Origin: Clostridium sp. CAG:448
GTDB taxonomy: Bacteria > Bacillota > Clostridia > Oscillospirales > CAG-272
Length of the DNA stretch: 11,919 bases
NCBI GenBank assembly: GCA_000433415.1
Contig: FR890503.1
Span: forward strand, 1-11,919
Direction: 5' to 3'
The translations under genes were made by a program, and so were the position numbers. Under the pieces are notes generated by a model that was not told where the DNA came from, did no database searches, and saw nothing but the letters and a program-made list of their open reading frames with translations. This document shows positions 1 to 6,818 of the stretch, piece by piece. Every line of letters starts with the position of its first letter. Position 1 is the stretch's first letter.

Positions 1-1399
1 CGCCGTCCATGTGCAGCGGCAGAATGTCCGAGGTGTCCACCGGCACGTCAATATAGGAAAGGCTGCCCTGCTTTTCGCACACCTTCTGCTCATTCCAAAC
101 CACCGCGACCGCATTGATCACTGCGCGGGGCGTTCCGTCGGAGGATTTGCTGCGAACGGTATAGTCCTTGCCGTCCAGCACCGCCATGGTGGTCGAGCCG
201 CCGCCGTCCAGATAGAATACATCGTTGTACCCCAATTCGCGGCAGAACTGCAACGCCTTGGCAAAATTCAGTCCGGCGTATTTTTTATCCACCTGCGCGG
301 TCACGGTCGTGAACATCACCTTTCCGTCCGCGCGATAACCGATCAGCGCGCAGGGGTAGTCACTGCCACCCAGGGAAGCAAACGGTTTTCCGTCCTTGAG
401 AACCGTGATATGCCCGCCGATTGCGTCCTCAACCGTCTGCCAAAGCTCGGTGTTGCCGTACCGGTCGGTCAGCTTGGCGGTCAGTTCCACCTCATCTCCG
501 ACCTGATAAGCGGACAAGGTGTTGATCTTATTGCCGCGCGCCGTCAGAATCAGGGACTTCCCCCCGATCGCCGGGCGCGTCTCGGAGCCGGCGGGATAAA
601 TCGCCTTGACCTTGCCGCTCACCTTTCCGGTCAGCGTCACGGCAGAACTGTCGGTGACTTCAATTTCCACTTCATATGCGTCATTCAGCGCATAATTGCT
701 GTTGTTCACCCGCTGATTGTACACGATCAGCGCATTGGTCGCCGGCAAACGGTTCAGACCGTCCGGCGTCACCGTTCCGTTCCGGGTTTTGTTGACCAGG
801 GTCAGCCGGATGTCCGGGGAGCCGACCAGCGGCTGGTTGGCGTCGGTCACGCCGAATGCAGACTTCGCGCCCGCGCTGGTTCCCTTTTCCGCATTGGTTG
901 CCATCAGGTTTTCCTGATCGATCTGTTCGGTTGCCCAGATTTCATGGTCAATGATAAGCACGCCGCGCGGCACTTTGAGCACCGCAGTGGTCACATTCCC
1001 GTTGCTGTGCACCTTGGTCATCCAGAGGTCGCCGTTCATGGCTGCCAGCACCGTCTGCCCCGCATGGGTATTGTTATAAGCCGTCACCGCCTTGGTCACA
1101 AGCTGTGAGGAAACCATGTAGTCCCCGCTGTTGATGACTTCCACCGATAAATGGGTATTCGACAGATCAAATTCCGCCACGTTGGCAAGACTGTCCCCGT
1201 AAAAACCGGAAAGCGTGATCTGCGTAAAATCCACACCGGTTTTCGTCCCGTCCGATAAAGTCAGCTCCCGTGTTTCACGGCTCTTTTCGTCTTTCAGGGT
1301 CCCCGCCCCGGCTTTTGCCTGCAGACTGACCGTCAAAAGCGGGCAAAGCAACACCGCACAAAGCAGACACGCAATCGCGGCATACAGTACTTTCTTCAT
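1..1399 (-). CDS. Secreted phosphodiester glycosidase family (NAGPA domain) protein, C-terminus cut by window edge
   Basis: The open frame runs leftward from ATG at 1399 to the window edge without a stop (466 codons seen). The N-terminus (MKKVLYAAIACLLCAVLLC..., then LQAKA) is a signal peptide: two Lys, about 18 hydrophobic residues and an AxA-like cleavage site near residue 29. The hallmark DGGGSTTMAV lies at residues 398-407, followed by RAVINAVAVVW, the usual end of the NAGPA (phosphodiester alpha-GlcNAcase, DUF2233-like) catalytic domain. The segment between signal peptide and motif is long and may hold an accessory beta-domain. Family members remove GlcNAc or similar sugars from phosphodiesters; in bacteria they are exported, and the substrate here is unknown. 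Clostridial relatives often carry SLH, cell-wall-binding or Cu-amine-oxidase-like tails, which could lie beyond position 1. The start is supported by GAAAGGGG about 9 nt upstream (1409-1416 region) and by the signal peptide. It appears to be transcribed alone from a promoter at 1436-1464. Confidence 0.85.
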   Translation of the reverse strand, partial: MKKVLYAAIACLLCAVLLCPLLTVSLQAKAGAGTLKDEKSRETRELTLSDGTKTGVDFTQITLSGFYGDSLANVAEFDLSNTHLSVEVINSGDYMVSSQLVTKAVTAYNNTHAGQTVLAAMNGDLWMTKVHSNGNVTTAVLKVPRGVLIIDHEIWATEQIDQENLMATNAEKGTSAGAKSAFGVTDANQPLVGSPDIRLTLVNKTRNGTVTPDGLNRLPATNALIVYNQRVNNSNYALNDAYEVEIEVTDSSAVTLTGKVSGKVKAIYPAGSETRPAIGGKSLILTARGNKINTLSAYQVGDEVELTAKLTDRYGNTELWQTVEDAIGGHITVLKDGKPFASLGGSDYPCALIGYRADGKVMFTTVTAQVDKKYAGLNFAKALQFCRELGYNDVFYLDGGGSTTMAVLDGKDYTVRSKSSDGTPRAVINAVAVVWNEQKVCEKQGSLSYIDVPVDTSDILPLHMDG

Positions 1400-1435
1400 T
1401 CCTCTGTTCCCCTTTCGGTTCTGATTGATGTAGTC

Positions 1436-1464
1436 ATTGTAACATATTTTTCCGGATTGGTCAA
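1436..1464 (-). promoter_or_regulatory. SigA-type promoter of the phosphodiester glycosidase gene
   Basis: On the minus strand TTGACC (1464-1459) and TACAAT (1441-1436) are separated by exactly 17 bp. Transcription would start near 1429 and give a leader of about 30 nt containing the purine-rich RBS. Seen directly from the sequence; activity is inferred. Confidence 0.7.
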
Positions 1465-1482
1465 GCGAATTTTGGGAATTGG

Positions 1483-1496
1483 CACAAATATTTGTG
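1483..1496. promoter_or_regulatory. 14-bp perfect palindrome, candidate operator
   Basis: CACAAATATTTGTG is a perfect inverted repeat about 19 bp upstream of the -35 box of the glycosidase promoter. That position suits an activator or an upstream repressor site. No specific regulator family is recognised, and AT-rich palindromes also occur by chance. Confidence 0.35.
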
Positions 1497-1533
1497 GTAA
1501 AACGGGACGCTTTTCCTTGTAAGCCCCAAAAGC

Positions 1534-1572
1534 AAACAGAGACGGAAGTCAAAAAGGCTTCTGTCTCTGTTT
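1534..1572. terminator. Strong hairpin, probable bidirectional or insulating terminator
   Basis: AAACAGAGAC (1534-1543) pairs with GTCTCTGTTT (1563-1572). The stem continues through a G-T wobble and GAAG/CTTC to 15 pairs around a 9-nt loop. The T-rich flanks are modest on both sides: GTTTCTTT on the plus strand and GTTTGCTTTT on the minus strand. It lies between the IS and the glycosidase promoter and could block read-through toward that gene. No complete gene ends right next to it, so the terminator role is inferred. Confidence 0.5.
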
Positions 1573-1770
1573 CTTTCACAACAAGAGCAAAATATAATTT
1601 TCAAAGAAAAGAGCATAACACAACAAGACTGCGTTCAAATTGCTTTTTCTCTCTCGAGTGAATTTTTAGAGTTCCATATATTCTTCCTGCTCCACCATTT
1701 CTTTTAATTCTGCTTCCCTTGAGGCAAGTTGTGCTTTTGCTTTCGTCCTCGGCTATGCGATTTTGTTTAA
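1573..1770. other. Gene-free stretch with IS-end relic and short coding-like remnant
   Basis: No complete gene is visible between the hairpin and the left end of the IS. Together with the promoter region to its left, it forms a gene-free span of 1400-1926. It contains an IS-end-like sequence (1662-1675). On the minus strand a 28-codon open frame (1752-1669, stop TAA 1668-1666) ends EMVEQEEYMEL and looks like the charged C-terminus of a real protein. I cannot identify the parent gene. The rest is A/T-rich with no recognisable motif. Confidence 0.4.
1662..1675. repeat. Third IS-end-like inverted repeat (degenerate)
   Basis: ATTTTTAGAGTTCC matches the right terminal repeat of the adjacent IS (ATTTTTAGAGGTTTCC) with two bases missing. 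Including two bases to the left, GAATTTTTAGAG is identical in both. Its orientation means the interior of the parent element would lie to the left. It may be a relic of a second related element or a chance match in A/T-rich DNA. Confidence 0.35.
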
Positions 1771-1786
1771 GGGAACCTCTAAAAAT
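1771..1786. repeat. IS left terminal inverted repeat
   Basis: GGGAACCTCTAAAAAT, pairing with the right end at 2651-2666 with a single mismatch in the third base. Confidence 0.8.
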
Positions 1787-1926
1787 CAGTTCCCAGTATT
1801 AAATTTTGCGATTCAAGAATCAAAAAATGAAATCAGAGCGGCGAATCGCATTCCAACATCGAATTTCATGTATATGCCTGGGGTGGAAGCCCCGAAACTG
1901 CGGGCGTATCCCGCAAAAGGGTACAG

Positions 1927-2580
1927 TTATCCTGCGGCAGCCTCTTTTCGACTTAAAAAGGAATAGCGACAAAGGTTGTAAACCAAGTTTGTCAGCCCAA
2001 TATTGAACACGGCGCGCTCAATTCCTATGGAACGCACCGTCAGGCCGCGCATCGACATGGTCATGAATGCAAATACGTGCTCGATACGACAACGAATTTG
2101 GAATTTACGTCGATTATTCTTTTTCTGTTCCTCGGTCAAGGGCTTGTTGCGGTAGCCTTTTTCACAAACCTCGTTGCGGACGTGTTCGGGCAATTTCTTG
2201 CCGATATAGGCACTATCGGCATACCCAACTTCGTCCTTTTCGTTGAAGAAATCCACAAATTCCTTGCTATCGTGTACGTTGACAGGGATTACAGTGTAAT
2301 CCAAAATCAACTTACTGTCAGCATCTGCCTTGACATGATCTTTGTACTCGGTCTGATCGTCCGACAGGTTGTACAGCTTTTGCAGCACGATGGTTTTGAA
2401 CAGCAAAATGCAATTGAACGGCGGTCTGCCCGCGTTGCTTTTTCTCTCCCGAATCAGAGCAAGGGTAATTGTGGGGCGAAAGCTCTCCCAATCGATGATT
2501 TTCAGCCGTTCAAGACAGTCTCCAAGCTTGCTCAACTTTTCAAGTCGGTTTTCTTCGGCAAATAGGAAATTTTGTTTCAT
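1927..2580 (-). pseudogene. IS5-family transposase with in-frame internal deletion (217 codons)
   Basis: Residues 1-79 are the typical N-terminus of IS5-family transposases (IDWESFRP, GRPPFN, LYNLSDDQTEY), including the putative DNA-binding region. From residue 80 (KDHVKADADSKLI) the sequence resumes in what is normally the GYKDHVKAD segment well downstream. Roughly 110 residues are missing between Y79 and K80 (junction at 2343/2344), including the first catalytic Asp (usually in a VDATFV-like motif). The second Asp (GYADSAYIG, D122) and the Glu (RIEHVFAF, E167) of the DDE triad are present. The frame is uninterrupted, so a protein could be made, but it should not catalyse transposition. A truncated product might bind the ends and interfere with intact copies (inference). 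No good Shine-Dalgarno precedes ATG 2580, as is common for IS genes. Confidence 0.85.
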
Positions 2581-2650
2581 CTTCAGGACTCGCTTTCCTT
2601 GTTATGCCTATATTATATCATTTTTTGCTGTCTATTGCATTGGTTTGGGA

Positions 2651-2666
2651 ATTTTTAGAGGTTTCC
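2651..2666. repeat. IS right terminal inverted repeat
   Basis: ATTTTTAGAGGTTTCC, complementary to the left end at 1771-1786 (15 of 16). It is directly followed by the A-rich tract that is the T-run of the terminator at 2681-2718. Confidence 0.8.
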
Positions 2667-2718
2667 AAAAAAGAGAAAAAGCTGCCCCAAATGCGCGTTT
2701 CTTCGCATTTGGGGCAGC
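2667..2718 (-). terminator. Rho-independent terminator of the pyruvate:ferredoxin oxidoreductase gene
   Basis: GCTGCCCCAAATGCG (2681-2695) and CGCATTTGGGGCAGC (2704-2718) form a perfect 15-bp stem with an 8-nt loop. Read on the minus strand the stem is followed by TTTTTCTCTTTTTT. It begins 17 nt after the stop codon of the upstream gene. A textbook intrinsic terminator. Confidence 0.93.
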
Positions 2719-2735
2719 CCCATTGGGAATTGCTA

Positions 2736-5700
2736 TTATTCGTACAGCTTGCCCATCTTAACAAGTCTGTCGTACTTCGCAGCAGCGAAGCCTGCAGCCT
2801 TGTGGAAGAGTGCTTCCGCACGTTCCGGATTCATCTGCTGGAGCCGTGCATAACGGTTCTCGGACTTGATGAAGGAAATGTAATCTGCGGTCGGTGCCTT
2901 GCAGTCGATGGTCAGCTTCTCGCTCTCCTTGGTCGGGTTGAAGCGGAACATCTGCCAGTAACCTGCCTCGACAGCCTTCTTCATCTCCAGCTGGCAGTTC
3001 TGCATGCCGCCCTTGACACCGTGCATTTCGCAGGGTGCGTAGCCGATGATGAGGGAAGGTCCGTGATATGCTTCTGCCTCGGTCAGCGCCTTGAGCAGCT
3101 GATTCATATCTGCGCCCATAGCGACCTGTGCAACGTAAACATAGCCATAGGACATTGCGATCTCGGCAAGATTCTTCTTACCGATTGCCTTACCGGCAGC
3201 CGCAAACTGTGCGACCTGACCGATGTTGGAAGCCTTGGAGGCCTGTCCGCCGGTGTTGGAGTAAACCTCGGTATCGAAGACGAACACATTGACATCCTCG
3301 CCGGTTGCCAGCACATGGTCCAGACCGCCGAAGCCGATGTCATATGCCCATCCGTCACCACCGAAGATCCAGACAGACTTCTTGGAGAGGTAATCCTTCT
3401 CTTCCAGGATCTCAGCTGCCAGCGTGCATGCCTCGCAATCGCAATTCTTGCCCGCTGCCTTGAGTTCCTTCATGTGTGCAAGCATTTCCTCTGCCTTGTC
3501 GCCGAAGTGTGCCTTGCCCTCGTCGGAAGAAAGGAACGCAATTCCCTCATCCGCAGTCAGGATGCCATCCTGCAGGGCAGCAATCAGCTTCTCGGTTGCG
3601 GCAGTGTTGGTCTTGCCGTCGTCATAGGTTTCAAGCCACGCGGCAGCGGCAGCCTTAATCTCATCGGTTGCCCAGATGGAAGCAAGTTTCTCTACCTTTG
3701 CCTTCAGGCGCTCACGGATGGTCTTCTGACCCAACGCGATACCCAAACCGTGCTCGGCGTTGTCCTCGAACAGGGAGTTTGCCCATGCGGGACCTCTGCC
3801 GGATTCCTTGTTGACGGTATACGGCGTTGTCGGCGCGGAGCCACCCCAGATGGAGGAGCATCCGGTTGCGTTGGAAATATACATACGCTCGCCGAAGAGC
3901 TGTGTAACAAGTCTTGCATAGGAGGTCTCGGCGCATCCTGCGCAGGAGCCGGAGAACTCAAGCAGCGGCTGCTTGAACTGGCTTCCCTTGACGGTTGCGG
4001 CAACAAGCTCGGGCTTCTCTGCAACGTTGGCAACAGCGTAATCAAACGCTGCCTGCTGTGCGGATTCCGCAGCCTGCGGCACCATACGGATTGCCATCGC
4101 ATCCTTTTCCGGCTTGACCTTTGCAAGTTCCTTGGGATCGGTCACGCCGTTTGCCTTTGCGGCATCCAGTGCCTTCTTCTCGGCAGCGGCATTGACCGGG
4201 CAAGCCTTTACGCAAAGGGTACAGCCCATGCAATCCAGCGGAGAAACGGCAACGGTAAACTTATAAGAGGTCTTAACGACCGGCTTTGCGGCAAACTTTG
4301 TAACTTCCGGTGCCTTTGCAGCTTCCTCTTCGGTCATTGCGAAGGGACGGATCGCTGCGTGCGGGCAGACAAAGGAACAGTTGTTACACTGAATGCACTT
4401 GTCGGGATTCCAGGTCGGAACCATCACGGCAACGCCGCGCTTTTCGTAAGCGGCGGTTCCCTGCGGGTAGGTACCGTCCGGACGGTTTGCGAAAGCGGAA
4501 ACAGGCAGGCTGTCGCCCTTCATCTCGCAAACGGGGATCATCACGTCGTTGACATATTCCTTGACAACGGGATCCTTGCAGTCGATTGCAGCTACCGGTG
4601 CGTCATCCGCGCAGGTTGCCCAAGCGGCGGGAACGTCAATCTTGACAAACGCATCCGCGCCTGCATCAATAGCGGCATAGTTGAGGTCAACCATTGCCTG
4701 ACCTTTCTTGATGTAGGACTTGTATGCCATCTTCTTCATGTACTCAATGGCTTCCGCAGGCGGCAGAATCTTTGCCAGTGCAAAGAAAGCAGACTGCAAA
4801 ACGGTATTCTTGACCTTGACATTGCCGATACGCTTCATTGCGATGTCGGTTGCGTCAATGGTATAGAACTGGACATGATTCTTTGCGATGTACTGCTTGA
4901 CGGCGCTGGGCAGATGCGCATCCAGCTCCTCGGGCGTCCATTCGCAGTCGAGCAGGAAGATACCGCCGGGCTTGACGTCGTTGACCATGTCATACTTCTT
5001 CAGATATGCCTGGTTGTGGCAGGCAACAAAGTCCGCTTTGTTGACATAGTAGGAAGAACGGATGGGTCTGTCACCGAAACGCAGGTGCGAAATGGTGATA
5101 CCGCCGGTCTTCTTTGCGTCATACTGGAAGTATGCCTGAATGTACTTGTCGGTGTGGTCACCGATGATCTTGATGGAGTTCTTATTGGCACCGACCGTAC
5201 CGTCGCCGCCCAGACCCCAGAACTTGCAGGAAATGGTTCCTGCGGGCGCCGTATCGGGTGCCGGCTCCTCGGGCAGGGACAGTCCGGTAACGTCATCCAC
5301 GATACCGAGCGTGAAGTTGTGCTTCGGATGGTCAGCATCCAGGTTCTTGAATGCCGCGAAAACGGAAGAGGGAGGCGTATCCTTGGAGCCGAGTCCGTAT
5401 CTGCCGCCGACAACCTTGATTCCGCTGACACCTTCCTGTGCAAAGGCGGTGACAACATCCAGATAAAGCGGTTCGCCGAGCGCACCGGGCTCTTTGGTTC
5501 TGTCAAGAACGGCAATCTTCTTGACGGTCTTGGGCAGAGCGGCAACCAGCTTGTCTGCACGGAACGGACGGTACAGGCGAACCTTGATAATACCGACCTT
5601 CTCGCCGTGCGCGTTCATGTAATCAATGACTTCTTCCGCTACATCGCACATGGAGCCCATGGCAATCAGCACCTTCTCCGCATCCGGAGCGCCGTAGTAG

Positions 5701-6491
5701 TTGAAGAGCTTATAGTCGGTGCCGAGCTTGGCATTGACCTTGTCCATGTACTTCTCGACAATTTCGGGGAGCGCATCGTAGTACTTGTTGCAGGCTTCTC
5801 TGTGCTGGAAGAAGATCTCGCCGGTTTCGTTGGATCCGCGCAATACGGGATGCTCCGGATTCAGTGCGCGTGCACGGAATGCTTTGACCGCATCCATATC
5901 GACCATCTCTGCCAGATCGGCATAATCCCATGTCTCGATCTTCTGCACCTCGTGGGAAGTACGGAATCCGTCAAAGAAGTTGATGAACGGTACTCTGCCC
6001 TCAATTGCGGACAGATGTGCAACCGGACCCAGGTCCATAATTTCCTGCGGGTTGGACTCGGCAAGCATTGCAAAACCGGTCTGACGGCAGGCATAAACGT
6101 CGGAGTGATCACCGTAAATGTTCAGCGCGTGGGTTGCCACGGTACGTGCGGAAACATGGAAGACGGTCGGCAGAAGCTCACCGGCAATCTTGTACATATT
6201 CGGGATCATCAGAAGCAAGCCTTGGGAAGCCGTGTAGGTTGTGGTCAGCGCACCCGCTGCCAGAGAACCGTGAACGGTACCTGCGGCACCTGCCTCGGAT
6301 TCCATTTCGATCACCTTGACAGTGTTTCCGAAAATGTTTTTCAGTCCTGCTGCAGACCATTGGTCAACATAGTCCGCCATCGGGCTGGAAGGGGTAATCG
6401 GATAGATTCCCGCGACCTCGGTGAACGCATAACTGACGTGCGCCGCTGCCTGGTTACCATCCATTGAAAGCTTTTTTCTTTCAATCGCCAT
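2736..6491 (-). CDS. nifJ: Pyruvate:ferredoxin (flavodoxin) oxidoreductase, single-chain
   Basis: Oxidises pyruvate with CoA to acetyl-CoA and CO2, passing electrons to ferredoxin; a central cytoplasmic enzyme of anaerobes. The 1251 residues show the full one-chain order. The N-terminal TPP/pyruvate domain has YPITPSSPMADY (near residue 30) and EAGAAGTVHGSLAAGA. The ferredoxin-like domain has two 4Fe-4S motifs (Cys 699/702/705/709 and 754/757/760/764). The C-terminal TPP domain has CAGC (850/853), C878 (NATGCSSIWGG), GDG at 1045-1047, YSNTGGQ and C1154 (YAPCEMHG); these four Cys are the expected ligands of the proximal cluster. The family is usually about 1170-1200 residues. The excess lies in a charged linker after the second cluster motif and in an Ala/Glu-rich insert around 960-1030 that carries an extra C1017-x-C-xx-C1022. 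I chose ATG 6491 over the upstream in-frame ATG 6539 because of GGAGG at 6501-6505 and the conserved N-terminus. It has its own promoter and terminator. The symbol porA is also used for this gene. Confidence 0.97.
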   Translation of the reverse strand: MAIERKKLSMDGNQAAAHVSYAFTEVAGIYPITPSSPMADYVDQWSAAGLKNIFGNTVKVIEMESEAGAAGTVHGSLAAGALTTTYTASQGLLLMIPNMYKIAGELLPTVFHVSARTVATHALNIYGDHSDVYACRQTGFAMLAESNPQEIMDLGPVAHLSAIEGRVPFINFFDGFRTSHEVQKIETWDYADLAEMVDMDAVKAFRARALNPEHPVLRGSNETGEIFFQHREACNKYYDALPEIVEKYMDKVNAKLGTDYKLFNYYGAPDAEKVLIAMGSMCDVAEEVIDYMNAHGEKVGIIKVRLYRPFRADKLVAALPKTVKKIAVLDRTKEPGALGEPLYLDVVTAFAQEGVSGIKVVGGRYGLGSKDTPPSSVFAAFKNLDADHPKHNFTLGIVDDVTGLSLPEEPAPDTAPAGTISCKFWGLGGDGTVGANKNSIKIIGDHTDKYIQAYFQYDAKKTGGITISHLRFGDRPIRSSYYVNKADFVACHNQAYLKKYDMVNDVKPGGIFLLDCEWTPEELDAHLPSAVKQYIAKNHVQFYTIDATDIAMKRIGNVKVKNTVLQSAFFALAKILPPAEAIEYMKKMAYKSYIKKGQAMVDLNYAAIDAGADAFVKIDVPAAWATCADDAPVAAIDCKDPVVKEYVNDVMIPVCEMKGDSLPVSAFANRPDGTYPQGTAAYEKRGVAVMVPTWNPDKCIQCNNCSFVCPHAAIRPFAMTEEEAAKAPEVTKFAAKPVVKTSYKFTVAVSPLDCMGCTLCVKACPVNAAAEKKALDAAKANGVTDPKELAKVKPEKDAMAIRMVPQAAESAQQAAFDYAVANVAEKPELVAATVKGSQFKQPLLEFSGSCAGCAETSYARLVTQLFGERMYISNATGCSSIWGGSAPTTPYTVNKESGRGPAWANSLFEDNAEHGLGIALGQKTIRERLKAKVEKLASIWATDEIKAAAAAWLETYDDGKTNTAATEKLIAALQDGILTADEGIAFLSSDEGKAHFGDKAEEMLAHMKELKAAGKNCDCEACTLAAEILEEKDYLSKKSVWIFGGDGWAYDIGFGGLDHVLATGEDVNVFVFDTEVYSNTGGQASKASNIGQVAQFAAAGKAIGKKNLAEIAMSYGYVYVAQVAMGADMNQLLKALTEAEAYHGPSLIIGYAPCEMHGVKGGMQNCQLEMKKAVEAGYWQMFRFNPTKESEKLTIDCKAPTADYISFIKSENRYARLQQMNPERAEALFHKAAGFAAAKYDRLVKMGKLYE

Positions 6492-6500
6492 GAATGAAAA

Positions 6501-6505
6501 CCTCC
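6501..6505 (-). promoter_or_regulatory. Ribosome binding site fixing the oxidoreductase start
   Basis: GGAGG on the minus strand, 9 nt before ATG 6491. The in-frame ATG at 6539 would add 16 residues unlike the family and lacks such a site. Confidence 0.85.
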
Positions 6506-6578
6506 ATATATTGAAATTTGTTTTTCTCTGAAAAAGCAATGAAACGTGAAAATGGCATTACACGCTCATCCAACGTAC

Positions 6579-6607
6579 ATCATAGCACAATTCCCCGATT
6601 TTGTAAA
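6579..6607 (-). promoter_or_regulatory. Promoter of the pyruvate:ferredoxin oxidoreductase gene
   Basis: On the minus strand TTTACA (6607-6602) and TATGAT (6584-6579) are spaced by 17 bp. The predicted transcript start near 6572 leaves an untranslated leader of about 80 nt. Confidence 0.7.
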
Positions 6608-6665
6608 GGGATTTTCACAATTTTCTTTGACAAATCAGTGGAGAAACAGGATTTTATACTCGATT

Positions 6666-6682
6666 TTTCCAATATTTGGAAA
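6666..6682. promoter_or_regulatory. 17-bp palindrome between divergent promoters, candidate operator
   Basis: TTTCCAA-TAT-TTGGAAA has 7-bp perfect arms. It lies about 60 bp upstream of the oxidoreductase -35 box and about 75 bp upstream of the ahcY -35 box, so a bound regulator could affect either. No regulator family is recognised from the motif. Confidence 0.3.
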
Positions 6683-6757
6683 TTTTATGTTTTAGGACTC
6701 AAACAGACATTTCACCTGCCTTTTTCCCGCGCAAACGCGATTCTTTTCAAAATCCTG

Positions 6758-6786
6758 TTGACGAACGGCGGCGAATCGTTTATAAT
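6758..6786 (+). promoter_or_regulatory. Promoter of the ahcY-mnmG-rsmG operon
   Basis: TTGACG (6758-6763) and a consensus TATAAT (6781-6786) with a 17-bp spacer. Transcription should begin near 6793, giving a leader of under 30 nt with GGAGG at 6808-6812, 6 nt before the ahcY ATG. Strong near-consensus promoter. Confidence 0.88.
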
Positions 6787-6818
6787 GGAAAAAGGAAATA
6801 ACCGATCGGAGGAAACCA

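Larger units (their letters stand above)
1771..2666 (-). mobile_element. IS5-family insertion sequence, internally deleted (896 bp)
   Basis: The element is bounded by 16-bp terminal inverted repeats, GGGAACCTCTAAAAAT at 1771-1786 and its near-perfect complement at 2651-2666 (15 of 16 match). It contains one transposase gene on the minus strand, which belongs to the IS5 family but has lost about a third of its length. Complete IS5-type elements are about 1.2 kb or more, so a deletion agrees with the short size. The flanks (TTAA on the left, AAAA on the right) do not form an obvious target duplication. Between the transposase stop and the left end are small hairpins, for example TGCGGG/CCCGCA at 1899-1915. 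The right end touches the T-run of the upstream gene's terminator. Confidence 0.82.
6492..6818. other. Divergent intergenic region (327 bp) between oxidoreductase and ahcY
   Basis: Holds no gene. From left to right: the RBS and about 80-nt leader of the leftward oxidoreductase transcript, its promoter (6579-6607), an A/T-rich centre with a 17-bp palindrome (6666-6682), then the rightward promoter (6758-6786) and RBS of ahcY. No riboswitch fold is recognised in either leader. Confidence 0.7.

Noticed and set aside
286..294. DnaA-box-like TTATCCACC
   Set aside because: A single copy with one mismatch inside a coding region; no cluster or AT-rich unwinding region, so not an origin.
11..1108. 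Plus-strand open frame of 365 codons
   Set aside because: Antisense to the phosphodiester glycosidase; the translation is rich in Arg/His/Gly without a recognisable domain.
1268..1283. parS-like TGTTTCACG inside the glycosidase gene
   Set aside because: Only the left half matches the consensus; the right half (GCTCTT) does not, so ParB binding is unlikely.
1479..1661. Plus-strand 60-codon frame in the intergenic region
   Set aside because: It crosses the hairpin at 1534-1572, has no RBS and no recognisable composition.
2604..6467. Plus-strand open frame of 1287 codons
   Set aside because: Antisense shadow of the oxidoreductase, which has full family motifs, RBS, promoter and terminator. 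The antisense translation shows no recognisable domain and no RBS.
6492..6539. Longer oxidoreductase start at ATG 6539
   Set aside because: The extra 16 residues do not resemble the family N-terminus and GGAGG at 6501-6505 serves ATG 6491.
6628..6659. Possible second rightward promoter starting at TTGACA in the divergent region
   Set aside because: The nearest -10-like hexamers lie 19-22 bp away, outside the normal spacing; the promoter at 6758-6786 is far better.
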